Origin: Patescibacteria group bacterium
Lineage (GTDB): Bacteria; Patescibacteriota; Minisyncoccia; Phycocordibacterales; UBA1006
NCBI GenBank assembly: GCA_028286885.1
Contig: JAQBQS010000003.1
Coordinates: 1-44,606, forward strand
Direction: 5' to 3'
Length of the DNA: 44,606 bases
A program made the translations under genes and the position numbers. How positions within the stretch are numbered: the first letter of the stretch is position 1; the number at the start of each line of letters is the position of its first letter. Of the stretch, positions 15,122 to 22,238 are shown one piece after another. The notes under the pieces are model-generated. The model searched no databases, was not told the DNA's origin, and saw nothing but the letters and a program-made list of their open reading frames with translations.

Positions 15122-15538
15122 ATGACACATTTCATTCTTCTCGCGGCTTGGACTGGAAACGTGCTTGCTCCCGTAACAAGTATTCCTGCCCAGATAGCAA
15201 CGTTCATGAACTTTTTCGTTCCTTACATTGTAGTTCCTCTTGTTGCAACATTTATTTTTGCTTCAGGAGTTAGAATTCTCATAGGGAAAAAAATTTATAA
15301 GAAAACTAAAGACAAGGAACCTTTGAACAAAGCTGTCGTGGCTTCACTCTATGTGATGATGGGCACTTTCGACATCCTCGTTGGAGCCGTTTATTATTAT
15401 ATTGTCTGTCCCTGGTTAACAAGTCAGGGAAATTACGGAATGATCATCATCAGTGGAATAATGATCTTCGTAGTCCTGATAGTAATTAATAAAAATGTTA
15501 TTTCCGGCGAGAAGAAGAAAATTTACTCGAGAGTTTAA
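15122..15538 (+). CDS. Small three-helix membrane protein (138 aa)
   Basis: Not recognised by family. Hydrophobic stretches at about 29-55, 70-95 and 105-123 predict three membrane helices, with a basic loop RILIGKKIYKKTKDKEPLNK between the first two and a basic tail (SGEKKKIYSRV), suggesting positively charged cytoplasmic parts. The short N-terminus contains LLAAWTGNVLAPV. It is expressed alone from a strong promoter. A general resemblance to pilin-like CPR membrane proteins (VirB2/pilin type) can be imagined but nothing specific supports it. Confidence 0.8.
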   Translation: MTHFILLAAWTGNVLAPVTSIPAQIATFMNFFVPYIVVPLVATFIFASGVRILIGKKIYKKTKDKEPLNKAVVASLYVMMGTFDILVGAVYYYIVCPWLTSQGNYGMIIISGIMIFVVLIVINKNVISGEKKKIYSRV

Positions 15539-15560
15539 GTATTATCGAGAAGATTTTCCC

Positions 15561-15594
15561 AAAACCGCATCACAACAGATGCGGTTTTTTATTT
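15561..15594 (+). terminator. Terminator after the 138-aa membrane protein
   Basis: AAAACCGCATC / GATGCGGTTTT stem followed by TTATTTT. Confidence 0.9.
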
Positions 15595-15613
15595 TGTAAA
15601 AAGGAGGTTGAGG

Positions 15614-15642
15614 CTGACAAAAAGGCCCAAATATGCTAAAGT
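15614..15642 (+). promoter_or_regulatory. Promoter of the envelope operon (near-leaderless)
   Basis: CTGACA (15614-15619), a 17-bp spacer and TGC-TAAAGT (15637-15642). The ATG lies 14 nt after the -10 box. Confidence 0.75.
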
Positions 15643-15656
15643 AAGCGTCTTAATTT

Positions 15657-16907
15657 ATGGACGTCGTCCTCTCGATTTTCACCTATACGGCCCTCTTTTT
15701 GTCGCTTTATTTCCAGCTCTTCCTGTTGCTGACGTATTTCGGCTGGCGAAAACCTGGCATGGAAGACCGCCCGGGATATCGGAGTGACGCGGACTTGCCA
15801 TCTGTCTCAATCATCGTTCCGTGCTATAACGAGGAACGCACCGTCAAGAAAACCATTCTTTCGCTCTTGGCGCTCGACTATCCCCGTGAGAAATTGAACG
15901 TCATCGTCGTTGATGACGGATCGAAAGATTCCACATGGCAGGTTGTGCAGGAATTTGCCGACAACCCTTCGGTCATGTTGCTGCAGAAAAAAAACGAAGG
16001 AAGCAAATTCGCGGCGCTCAACTTCGGACTTACTTATGCGAACACCGACATCGTCGGATGTCTCGACGCGGACTCGAGCGTGGACAAGATGGCATTGCGT
16101 TATTCGGTATCATGGTTCTCTCGATCTGACGTGTACGGCGTCGTACCGTCGATGGTGATTGATTCCCCGAAATCGATCATGCAGTATATGCAGAAAGTCG
16201 AGTACGAATTGTCCACGTATCTGCGCCAAGCGCTTCATCGCATGGAATCGATCTACGTGACGCCCGGACCCCTCACGCTCTTTCGAAAAGAAGTGTTCGA
16301 TAAGCTCGGTCCTTACCGCGAGGCCCATCATACGGAAGATTTGGAAATCGCACTTCGCATGCACGTTGCCGGCATGCGCATCGCCCAGTCCAAGGAGTCG
16401 CTTGTCTACACGCACGGTCCCCGCACATGGCCGCAGCTTCTCAAGCAGCGCGTCAGGTGGACCTATGGATTCTTGAAAAACGTGCAGGATTACCGCAAGC
16501 AGATTTTCTCGGGCGAGCTCGGCGACTTGAGCGTCTTCATCCTGCCGATCGGATTCATTTCCGTCATCGTGTCGGTTATCTCGCTTCCGGTCCTACTCGT
16601 CAACCTGTACAGCTCGATCCACAAGGAAGCCGTGCAGATCGCCGTGTCAGGCATCCACCTGCACGTGCCGATGCTTGATTTATTTACGGTGCCGAGCCAG
16701 GCGTATGCGCTTCTCGGGTTCGTGTCGCTTGCCATCTTGTTTATGACCCTGATCATCGGCCGGCGTGTCATCTTGAAAAAGCCTATTTTTTCATTTGACC
16801 TTTTGACCCTCTTCATCTATCCTTTTTTCAGCGGATGGTGGTCGGTAAAATCTCTCTACAACGCGATCCTGTCGAAGAAGGAAGTCTGGGCGAGCAATCA
16901 GAAATAA
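15657..16907 (+). CDS. Processive family-2 glycosyltransferase, membrane-bound
   Basis: 416 residues resembling poly-N-acetylglucosamine, hyaluronan and cellulose synthases, which polymerise UDP-sugars and export the chain. An N-terminal membrane helix (about 5-29) is followed by the GT-A domain: SIIVPCYNEE (51-60), VVDDGS (84-89), the metal-binding LDADSS (136-141), the catalytic TED near 224 and QRVRW near 264, which marks processive enzymes. Three C-terminal membrane helices follow. The product cannot be told from sequence. It is the first gene of an operon with a thioredoxin-like protein and an acyltransferase, suggesting an O-acylated surface polysaccharide. Confidence 0.9.
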   Translation: MDVVLSIFTYTALFLSLYFQLFLLLTYFGWRKPGMEDRPGYRSDADLPSVSIIVPCYNEERTVKKTILSLLALDYPREKLNVIVVDDGSKDSTWQVVQEFADNPSVMLLQKKNEGSKFAALNFGLTYANTDIVGCLDADSSVDKMALRYSVSWFSRSDVYGVVPSMVIDSPKSIMQYMQKVEYELSTYLRQALHRMESIYVTPGPLTLFRKEVFDKLGPYREAHHTEDLEIALRMHVAGMRIAQSKESLVYTHGPRTWPQLLKQRVRWTYGFLKNVQDYRKQIFSGELGDLSVFILPIGFISVIVSVISLPVLLVNLYSSIHKEAVQIAVSGIHLHVPMLDLFTVPSQAYALLGFVSLAILFMTLIIGRRVILKKPIFSFDLLTLFIYPFFSGWWSVKSLYNAILSKKEVWASNQK

Positions 16908-16919
16908 TTTTTTATATTC

Positions 16920-17666
16920 ATGGAACATCACCACCCTAACCCTAAAAGAAAAGTCGAGTGGATCAAGTACATCGTGACGTTTTTGGTCACGGCTGGACTT
17001 TTCGTATCAGCATTTTACGTCAGCCGCGTCATCGCGGAGAAGCGCGTTGCCGAGATCCGCTCGATCCAGGATTCGATCTCGCTTGACCTCTTGTCGTCGG
17101 AAACGCAGTTCTCGCTTCTGAACGATTCCGACTGCTCGCAGGACGGAACGTCGATTTTGGCGCCGGAACTCGGCCAGATGGGCGACCGGTTGTCCGGGAT
17201 GGAGACTGACCTCGGACTCGACAATCCGGACGTGATCCAGCTCAAGAAATACTATTCGCTCCTTGAGATCAAAGATTATATGCTCGCGCGCGAGTATGCT
17301 AAAAACTGCAACGTCAAGCCCGTCACGGTCATTTATTTCTACAAGAACGACTGCGACGACTGTACGAAACAGGGCTACGCCTTGACCGCGCTCCGCGAGA
17401 AGTATCCAACGCTCCGCGTTTATTCGTTTGATGCGGACCTGAACCTTTCGGCGATTGCGACGCTTCAGACGATTACCAAGGTTTCGGGCAAGGTGCCGAC
17501 GCTCGTCATCGGCACGCACGCGTATACCGGCTTCCAATCGATCGACGATATCGAGAAGATTCCCGAAATCAAGAAGCTCAAAGACAAGATGATCAAAGAT
17601 GAGGCGAGCGCGAAGGCAAAATCAGATTCGTCCGAAAAAACTGTTTCGGAGGAAACGCACCAATAA
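16920..17666 (+). CDS. Membrane-anchored thioredoxin-like protein
   Basis: 248 residues: a cytoplasmic basic N-terminus, one membrane helix (about 15-37), a helical linker, then a thioredoxin-fold domain from about 133. The redox motif is CDDC (145-148) in VIYFYKNDCDDCTKQG, and the cis-proline loop is KVPTLVI (191-197). Additional Cys at 72 and 130 could form a structural disulfide. The tail after 215 is charged and probably disordered. It would act outside the membrane in disulfide reduction, oxidation or tethering. It lies 12 nt after the glycosyltransferase and 4 nt before the acyltransferase, so it is operonic with polymer synthesis. Confidence 0.85.
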   Translation: MEHHHPNPKRKVEWIKYIVTFLVTAGLFVSAFYVSRVIAEKRVAEIRSIQDSISLDLLSSETQFSLLNDSDCSQDGTSILAPELGQMGDRLSGMETDLGLDNPDVIQLKKYYSLLEIKDYMLAREYAKNCNVKPVTVIYFYKNDCDDCTKQGYALTALREKYPTLRVYSFDADLNLSAIATLQTITKVSGKVPTLVIGTHAYTGFQSIDDIEKIPEIKKLKDKMIKDEASAKAKSDSSEKTVSEETHQ

Positions 17667-17670
17667 CAGT

Positions 17671-18777
17671 ATGAAGCGCATTGCATTTCCACCTTCGCCG
17701 AATTTGGACGCACTGCGCTTTTTTGCGTTCCTTGGCGTCTTCATAAGCCATGCCGTTTATTTTCTGCCGCCTTTGGTTGGCGGTTCATGGCAAGCGTTCG
17801 CCGCGAAATACCTGACGAACGGCGACCTGGGCGTCTCGGCGTTTTTCGTCCTGTCGGGATTTATCATCACGGCGCTCTTGCTCGTCGAGAAGGCGGGCGC
17901 AGGTACGGTCAGCATTTGGAAATTTTACATGCGGCGCATTCTGCGAATCTGGCCGCTGTACATTCTGATTGTCCTCCTTGGTCTTGTCGTCATTCCTCAT
18001 CTCATTCATATCGAACCGCTTACTTCGCCTGTCACGATTCACGGGGGCAATCCCTTTTGGAATCTTGTCACGTTTACGTTCAATTTCAGGCACGGCACGG
18101 ATTTCTTGGGGTGGTCCGTAGTGCTCGGCGTACTATGGTCGATTTCGGTCGAGGAGCAGTTTTATCTCGTGTGGCCTTGGGTAATGAAATTCTTCAAGCG
18201 AAATGCCATCGTTGGCATCGCGATAGCCGTTGTCATATTCGCAGCCGTCTTTCGCTTTATTCATGCCGATAACCGTTCCATTGTCGAGTACAGTACCTTT
18301 TCCGTCATGAGCGACATTGCCATCGGGTCGCTTCTCGCCATCGCGTATTTGCAGTTCCAAGAACGAATTCGGAATATTCGCTCTTCGTTTCGAAAGCTAA
18401 TTTTGTGGGGAAGTGCGGCGATCATTTTTGCCGATATCGTATTCCGACATGCTTTATATCAATTTCATCTTTTCATCGCACTTGAACCGGTTTTTTATGC
18501 AATAGCAATTTCAGGAATTATTTTTGTCTTGATGCAAGAACGGCTCGCCTCTCTTTTCAAGAATACATTCGTCGCGTACTTGGGCAAGATTAGCTACGGG
18601 CTGTACATGTTCCATATTATTTCGATGATCATTCTACGTCTCCTTGTTCCGAATTCTGCAGTCATTGAATGGATAGGCGCATTTGTTCTCACCATTCTCA
18701 TCGCAGCAATCTCATATAGATTTTTCGAGAGTCCACTTCTTTTGTTTAAAAAACATTTCGAGAATAAGAAGCAATAA
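17671..18777 (+). CDS. Acyltransferase-3 family membrane protein (OafA/YrhL type)
   Basis: 368-residue multi-spanning protein that in this family transfers acetyl or other acyl groups to exported sugars. The start region LDALRFFAFLGVFISHAVYF holds the family His, followed by GDLGVSAFFVLSGFIIT, RRILRIWPLYI and WSISVEEQFYLVWPW. About ten hydrophobic segments run to the end, and no SGNH domain is attached. I chose ATG 17671 (MKRIAFPPSPNLDALRFF), which begins at the family start; the frame upstream lies inside the thioredoxin-like gene in another frame. It is the last gene of the operon, followed by a strong bidirectional terminator. Confidence 0.92.
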   Translation: MKRIAFPPSPNLDALRFFAFLGVFISHAVYFLPPLVGGSWQAFAAKYLTNGDLGVSAFFVLSGFIITALLLVEKAGAGTVSIWKFYMRRILRIWPLYILIVLLGLVVIPHLIHIEPLTSPVTIHGGNPFWNLVTFTFNFRHGTDFLGWSVVLGVLWSISVEEQFYLVWPWVMKFFKRNAIVGIAIAVVIFAAVFRFIHADNRSIVEYSTFSVMSDIAIGSLLAIAYLQFQERIRNIRSSFRKLILWGSAAIIFADIVFRHALYQFHLFIALEPVFYAIAISGIIFVLMQERLASLFKNTFVAYLGKISYGLYMFHIISMIILRLLVPNSAVIEWIGAFVLTILIAAISYRFFESPLLLFKKHFENKKQ

Positions 18778-18810
18778 AAAATACTCTTGGTTTGCAAGAG
18801 TATTTTTTAT
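18775..18810. terminator. Bidirectional terminator between the envelope operon and tRNA-Thr
   Basis: AAAAAATACTCTTG / CAAGAGTATTTTTT stem with A- and T-tracts on either side. It serves the acyltransferase gene on plus and the tRNA on minus. Confidence 0.9.
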
Positions 18811-18812
18811 AA

Positions 18813-18888
18813 TGGAGCCGAAAGTCGGGCTCGAACCGACGACCTATTCTTTACAAAAGAATTGCTCTACCAACTGAGCTATTTCGGC
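18813..18888 (-). tRNA. tRNA-Thr (anticodon UGU)
   Basis: The minus strand reads a 76-nt cloverleaf. The acceptor stem GCCGAAA pairs with TTTCGGC, the D arm is GCTC...GAGC, the anticodon loop is TTTGTAA (anticodon TGT), the T arm is GTCGG-TTCGAGC-CCGAC, and TCCA is encoded at the 3' end with U as the discriminator. The tRNA lies 18 nt after the 147-aa gene on the same strand, separated by a small AATCCC/GGGATT hairpin, so it may be cotranscribed and cut out. Confidence 0.97.
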
Positions 18889-18906
18889 ATGAATCCCGTG
18901 GAGGGA

Positions 18907-19350
18907 TTAGTTTTGAATGTTCTCGCTCTCTTCGATCACAGCCTCTTCTTGAGGAGCCTGAACAATTTTCGGAGCGCGAGGCTTTCTCGTTATCCGCTTT
19001 GCGGTTTCTCGCTTCACCGTCTTCAAGAATTCAGACGGCGCGTGCGGGTGCAGATGGTCGTGGTCGGTCAGGAACTTGCGGACCTTCGCTTTCACGACCT
19101 GCTTGATCGTAATTTCCCGCGATACGCGGCGATAGTGTTCAAGCGACCAAAGAAGAATAACCTTGAGCATCGATCGGAACCGCTTTTTGACGGCGATAGC
19201 GAGCGATGTCTCGAAGACATCTTCCGGAACCGCGAACCATTCATGGCCCGGCTCGACGGGAAATTCGGTTGCCCGAACCCGTGCGCCTGATAGCCAGAGC
19301 GTCCCTACGATTCCTATGATTCCGATAACAATGAGAATTGCAAAAACCAT
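18907..19350 (-). CDS. Membrane-anchored protein of unknown function (147 aa)
   Basis: Not recognised. An N-terminal hydrophobic helix (residues 2-22, MVFAILIVIGIIGIVGTLWL) is followed by a hydrophilic domain rich in Lys, Arg and His (KVILLWSLEHYRRVSREITIKQ; DHDHLHPHAP) and an acidic tail. The domain probably faces the cytoplasm or periplasm as a single globular unit. The promoter is unusually close, with only about three untranslated bases predicted. It sits directly upstream of tRNA-Thr on the same strand. Confidence 0.8.
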   Translation of the reverse strand: MVFAILIVIGIIGIVGTLWLSGARVRATEFPVEPGHEWFAVPEDVFETSLAIAVKKRFRSMLKVILLWSLEHYRRVSREITIKQVVKAKVRKFLTDHDHLHPHAPSEFLKTVKRETAKRITRKPRAPKIVQAPQEEAVIEESENIQN

Positions 19351-19359
19351 TGGATTTAT

Positions 19360-19387
19360 ATCTTAGCATATTTCGAAAAAATTCCAA
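19360..19387 (-). promoter_or_regulatory. Leaderless promoter of the 147-aa gene and tRNA-Thr
   Basis: On minus: TTGGAA (19387-19382), a 16-bp spacer and TGC-TAAGAT (19365-19360). The ATG begins 9 nt later at 19350. Confidence 0.8.
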
Positions 19388-19396
19388 GACCCGAAG

Positions 19397-19422
19397 AAAA
19401 ATTCCCCTCGAGGGGAATTTTT
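19397..19422. terminator. Terminator after tsf
   Basis: Perfect palindrome AAAAATTCCCC-TCGA-GGGGAATTTTT, able to end transcription in either direction. Confidence 0.88.
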
Positions 19423-19428
19423 CTTGGA

Positions 19429-19881
19429 TTAGATTTCGTATCGAACAAATTTTCCGATTTCCACTCGTTCTCCCGTCTTCTGCGTCAGTCCTTCGACAAC
19501 CTGCTTGATCGTCATTTCAGGATTCATGATGAACGGCTGATCGAGAAGTTCTGAAACGTCCGCCGGCTGCATGGCACCGATGTGCATCGCGATCTGGTTC
19601 GCAGCCGAGACGAACTCCTCGTTCTGCGCTACGAAGTCCGTCTCGCAGTTGATTGCCACGAGCACTCCCATCTTCTTGTTTCCGTGGATGTAGCTTGCGA
19701 CGATTCCTCCTCCGAGCTCGCGGTCGGCTTTCTTCTCGGCCTGGGCTGCAGCGATCGACTGCAGGACGACTTTCGCCGCTTCCATGTCGCCGTTTGCCTC
19801 CTCGAGCGCCTTCTTGCACTGCATGACGGAAATTCCCGTTGCATCGCGCAATTCTTTGATTTGTTCAGCTGTGATATTCAT
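19429..19881 (-). CDS. tsf: Translation elongation factor EF-Ts, short form
   Basis: Nucleotide exchange factor for EF-Tu. The N-terminal UBA-like domain (about 1-45: ITAEQIKELRDATGISVMQCKKAL) is followed by one core domain with the EF-Tu-contacting NCETDFVA motif at about 78-85. At 150 residues it is roughly half the length of typical EF-Ts, which has two core subdomains and a dimerisation module. Thermus has a one-subdomain EF-Ts that works as a dimer, so a dimer is likely here too. The minus-strand TATAAT box leaves a leader of about 3 nt. It follows rpsB, the usual partner. Confidence 0.95.
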   Translation of the reverse strand: MNITAEQIKELRDATGISVMQCKKALEEANGDMEAAKVVLQSIAAAQAEKKADRELGGGIVASYIHGNKKMGVLVAINCETDFVAQNEEFVSAANQIAMHIGAMQPADVSELLDQPFIMNPEMTIKQVVEGLTQKTGERVEIGKFVRYEI

Positions 19882-19890
19882 AGTGGGGAA

Positions 19891-19896
19891 ATTATA
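19891..19896 (-). promoter_or_regulatory. -10 box of tsf (leaderless)
   Basis: Minus-strand TATAAT ends 9 nt before the tsf ATG. The -35 region is weak (TTTCTT-like). Confidence 0.55.
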
Positions 19897-19910
19897 GACT
19901 AAATTTTTCC

Positions 19911-19942
19911 AAAAAGAAAGCGCGCGGAGGCGTTTTCTTTTT
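19911..19942 (-). terminator. rpsB terminator
   Basis: On minus, AAAGAAAACGC pairs with GCGCTTTCTTT with one mismatch, followed by TT. Confidence 0.7.
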
Positions 19943-19947
19943 GGAAA

Positions 19948-20622
19948 TTATTTGTTTCCTTTGTAGGCGCTGACGAACTTGTTCAAGAAGAACTCGATTG
20001 ATTTCTTGCTTGCGTCGTTGGCAACGACTGGATATGAAACAACTGAGAGATCGCAGTCAGTGTTGCAGAGACCGATGACAGGAATTCCCATCTTGTTTGC
20101 CTCTGTTACGGCGATAGCTTCTTCTCGCGTGTCGATGACGACCAGGGCAGCAGGGAGAGTCTTCATCGTCGTGAGGCCTCCGAACATTTTGCCGAGCTTC
20201 GTGATTTTTCGCTCGAGGAGCAATTTCTCCTTCTTTGTAATTGTGACGAGCTCGTCTTTCTCCTGCTTGGCAGAGAGATCTTCGAACAAGGCTACTCGTG
20301 ACTTGATCTGCTTGTCGTTAGTCAACGTTCCTCCGATCCATCGGATGTCGACGAACGGCATGTTCAAAGATTCTGCCGCGGCTCGCGTTGCGGCCTTGGC
20401 TTCAGGCTTTGATCCTACGAAGAGAATCTGCTTGCCGGTTGATCCGAGCGTTGCGAGGATTTCCTCGACCGTTGCCAAGTTGGCAGTCGTTTTTTCGAGG
20501 TCGATGATATCGCTTCGGTTTTTCGTTCCGTAAAGCGCAGCTTTCGCTGTCGGATGTCGACGCGTTTTCGTGTAGCCGTAGTGGGCTCCGACTGAAAACA
20601 TGTCATTGATGAGCTGTTCCAT
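19948..20622 (-). CDS. rpsB: 30S ribosomal protein uS2
   Basis: 224-residue ribosomal protein that joins the 30S subunit late and lies on the solvent side near the mRNA exit and protein bS1. The N-terminus MEQLINDMFSVGAHYGYTKT contains the conserved GAHYGY variant of GAHFGH. Further landmarks are FVGSKPEAK, DIRWIGGTLTN and PAALVVIDTREEAIAVTEANKMGIPVIGLCNTDCD, which has the usual uS2 switch region. It is the first gene of the minus-strand rpsB-tsf pair and has an unusually long leader of about 110 nt that may bind the protein itself. Confidence 0.97.
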   Translation of the reverse strand: MEQLINDMFSVGAHYGYTKTRRHPTAKAALYGTKNRSDIIDLEKTTANLATVEEILATLGSTGKQILFVGSKPEAKAATRAAAESLNMPFVDIRWIGGTLTNDKQIKSRVALFEDLSAKQEKDELVTITKKEKLLLERKITKLGKMFGGLTTMKTLPAALVVIDTREEAIAVTEANKMGIPVIGLCNTDCDLSVVSYPVVANDASKKSIEFFLNKFVSAYKGNK

Positions 20623-20734
20623 TTGTTGAGATTACAGAGATTTGCACAAGAGCGGGTTAATAATAATGCTCTCGTTGGCCGCTTTCGAAGCGGGAAAAGT
20701 CCACAAGTGAGGGTCTTTTCGACAATCTGCTGAC
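20623..20734 (-). promoter_or_regulatory. Structured rpsB leader, possible autoregulatory site
   Basis: The roughly 112-nt untranslated region contains a hairpin CCGCTT-TCG-AAGCGG (20679-20693) and a second pairing of AGAGC (20649-20653) with GCTCT (20668-20672). uS2 represses its own mRNA in enterobacteria; a similar role here is inference. Confidence 0.4.
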
Positions 20735-20740
20735 CGGCAC

Positions 20741-20749
20741 AAGATAACA
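20741..20749 (-). promoter_or_regulatory. rpsB extended -10 promoter
   Basis: Minus strand TGT-TATCTT (20748-20741). No good -35 box is seen 16-18 bp upstream. It lies back to back with the lipoprotein promoter. Confidence 0.5.
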
Positions 20750-20771
20750 TATAAAAGGGGATTTGGCGATC

Positions 20772-20799
20772 TTGACAAATGCTAATAAAAGTGTAATCT
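20772..20799 (+). promoter_or_regulatory. Promoter of the lipoprotein gene
   Basis: TTGACA (20772-20777), a 16-bp spacer and TAATCT (20794-20799). The leader is about 30 nt and nearly free of G. Confidence 0.8.
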
Positions 20800-20836
20800 T
20801 TTAACAAAATAACATTCAAAACATAAAAACCAAATC

Positions 20837-21553
20837 ATGAATAAACTAACGATTTTATTAGCTGTCTTCTTGCTATCTGCCTGCGGTCATGACCACAAAA
20901 AGCCATCTGTAAATATTCCGCAGGTTGCCAAGAAGACGCAGCTTCAGATTAGGCAGAAAAAAGAAGAAGAAAGGAGAAGCCGCTGCGAAAGCGCAAACTT
21001 TTTTCTTTCGAAAGATCTAGACTCTCTGTTCGCCGGCAAAGCAAATGCTATCGTTCCGGGAAGCTACGATGACTATTCGGCCATCTCTATGATTAAGCGG
21101 AAGGACTACGAGGAACTCGCGAACTTGGAATGGAAATCCAAAGAAATAGACAGTGCACTAAGCAAATCAGACGCGGCTTCCGAAAGGAAACTGCTGGCGC
21201 TTGAGAACGAAAGCAGCGGTTGCAATTATTTCAAGGGCAGGCGGATCAGTCACGTATGGCAGGTAATAGACGCGGACAACAGCGAGGACCGGCTTTACCA
21301 GGGACTGCAGGCTACGGCAAAGAAGAACGGGCTTGGGACATTTCTTGCGAACTACAAGAAGAAATTCGACCAAGTCGATTCAATGTGCAAGAGGAAACAT
21401 CCGACCGTCAAGAACTGCAGCATCTTGCGTTGGACGAATCTGCGAGCTAAATCTGCCAAGAAGTACACAGAGTTGAAACTTGCGATCATTGCACAGGATT
21501 CAACGCTTAAGAGTTGTTTGAAGGATTCGCGCTGGCGCGATTACGTACAGTAA
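20837..21553 (+). CDS. Putative lipoprotein of unknown function (238 aa)
   Basis: A lipoprotein signal peptide ends in LLSAC with the lipidated Cys at 16 (MNKLTILLAVFLLSAC). The mature part begins with a His/Lys-rich linker and a helical, strongly charged stretch (KKTQLQIRQKKEEERRSR), followed by a mostly helical domain with five Cys residues that could form disulfides. No known domain is recognised. The 18 bases around its start (TAAAAACCAAATCATGAA) are identical to those of the exported protein at 35790-36338, although the two proteins are unrelated. Monocistronic. Confidence 0.85.
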   Translation: MNKLTILLAVFLLSACGHDHKKPSVNIPQVAKKTQLQIRQKKEEERRSRCESANFFLSKDLDSLFAGKANAIVPGSYDDYSAISMIKRKDYEELANLEWKSKEIDSALSKSDAASERKLLALENESSGCNYFKGRRISHVWQVIDADNSEDRLYQGLQATAKKNGLGTFLANYKKKFDQVDSMCKRKHPTVKNCSILRWTNLRAKSAKKYTELKLAIIAQDSTLKSCLKDSRWRDYVQ

Positions 21554-21563
21554 AATCTTATAC

Positions 21564-21599
21564 AAGGCATTTCTGATCCAACTCAGGAATGCCTTTTTA
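21564..21599 (+). terminator. Lipoprotein gene terminator
   Basis: AAGGCATTTCTGA / TCAGGAATGCCTT stem (one wobble) and TTTAT. Confidence 0.88.
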
Positions 21600-21646
21600 T
21601 TTGCTAATTTCTGCTACGAGCCTTGGAACAGGGGATTTTAACAATC

Positions 21647-21675
21647 TTGACACTTCGTTGTTATTATGCTACTAT
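21647..21675 (+). promoter_or_regulatory. Promoter of the 150-aa orphan gene
   Basis: TTGACA (21647-21652), a 17-bp spacer and TGC-TACTAT (21670-21675). Confidence 0.88.
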
Positions 21676-21713
21676 AATAGCAATTATTCAAGAACTTTTT
21701 AAATCAAAATAAG

Positions 21714-22166
21714 ATGGGAAAAACAACACCGAAAATAGTACAAGAAATCAAAAAGGGCTTTCCGAAAGGAATATTCACCGTCAAAGACTTCAACAGACAG
21801 CTGAGGTTCGGAGACACGTTTTACCAGGTAGGGTTCTGCATGGGACACGGACCAATGGAACCGCAGGAATTCTTCATTACCAAACTCGACAGGAGCGGTC
21901 AGGATTTCGAATCTTGGGTTGCAAAAACATTTCAGACAAACCACAAGGAAGACATGGTTTACTACATCAAAGGAATTTTCCTTACGATGCAAGAAGCCTG
22001 GGACTACTACAATCAAGTTGCTGAAGCATTTGAAACGGACGAAGAATGCAAAAACAACCTGATAACCGAAAGGAAAGGACTGGCTGATATTCAAAGACTC
22101 GAAGTGGAGTCCGAGGAGCGCTTCTATGAAACAGTTCATTCCGGAGATAATTCTTTCTTGTCATAA
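21714..22166 (+). CDS. Protein of unknown function (150 aa)
   Basis: Not recognised. It is soluble and acidic. The first half looks like an alpha/beta domain (FPKGIFTVKDFNRQLRFGDTFYQVGFCMGHGPMEPQEFFITKLD), while the second half is mainly helical and acidic (EAWDYYNQVAEAFETDEECKNN; RLEVESEERFYETV). It has no signal peptide or membrane helix. It is a single-gene unit with a near-consensus promoter, so it is probably well expressed. Confidence 0.78.
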   Translation: MGKTTPKIVQEIKKGFPKGIFTVKDFNRQLRFGDTFYQVGFCMGHGPMEPQEFFITKLDRSGQDFESWVAKTFQTNHKEDMVYYIKGIFLTMQEAWDYYNQVAEAFETDEECKNNLITERKGLADIQRLEVESEERFYETVHSGDNSFLS

Positions 22167-22174
22167 CACCATTC

Positions 22175-22208
22175 AAGGTCGCTTTCCAACCGAAGCGACC
22201 TTTTTTTA
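22175..22208 (+). terminator. Terminator before proS
   Basis: AAGGTCGCTT / AAGCGACCTT stem with seven following T. The T-tract occupies the place of the proS -35 box. Confidence 0.9.
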
Positions 22209-22229
22209 TTTCCCAATTTCTGCTACTCT
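22201..22229 (+). promoter_or_regulatory. proS promoter (leaderless)
   Basis: Extended -10 TGC-TACTCT (22224-22229). The -35 position falls on the terminator T-tract (TTTTTT). The ATG begins 9 nt after the -10 box. Confidence 0.55.
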
Positions 22230-22238
22230 TCATTCATT

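Noticed and set aside
18787-19290. Plus-strand frame across tRNA-Thr and the 147-aa gene
   Set aside because: Overlaps a certain tRNA on the opposite strand and is antisense to a gene with its own promoter.
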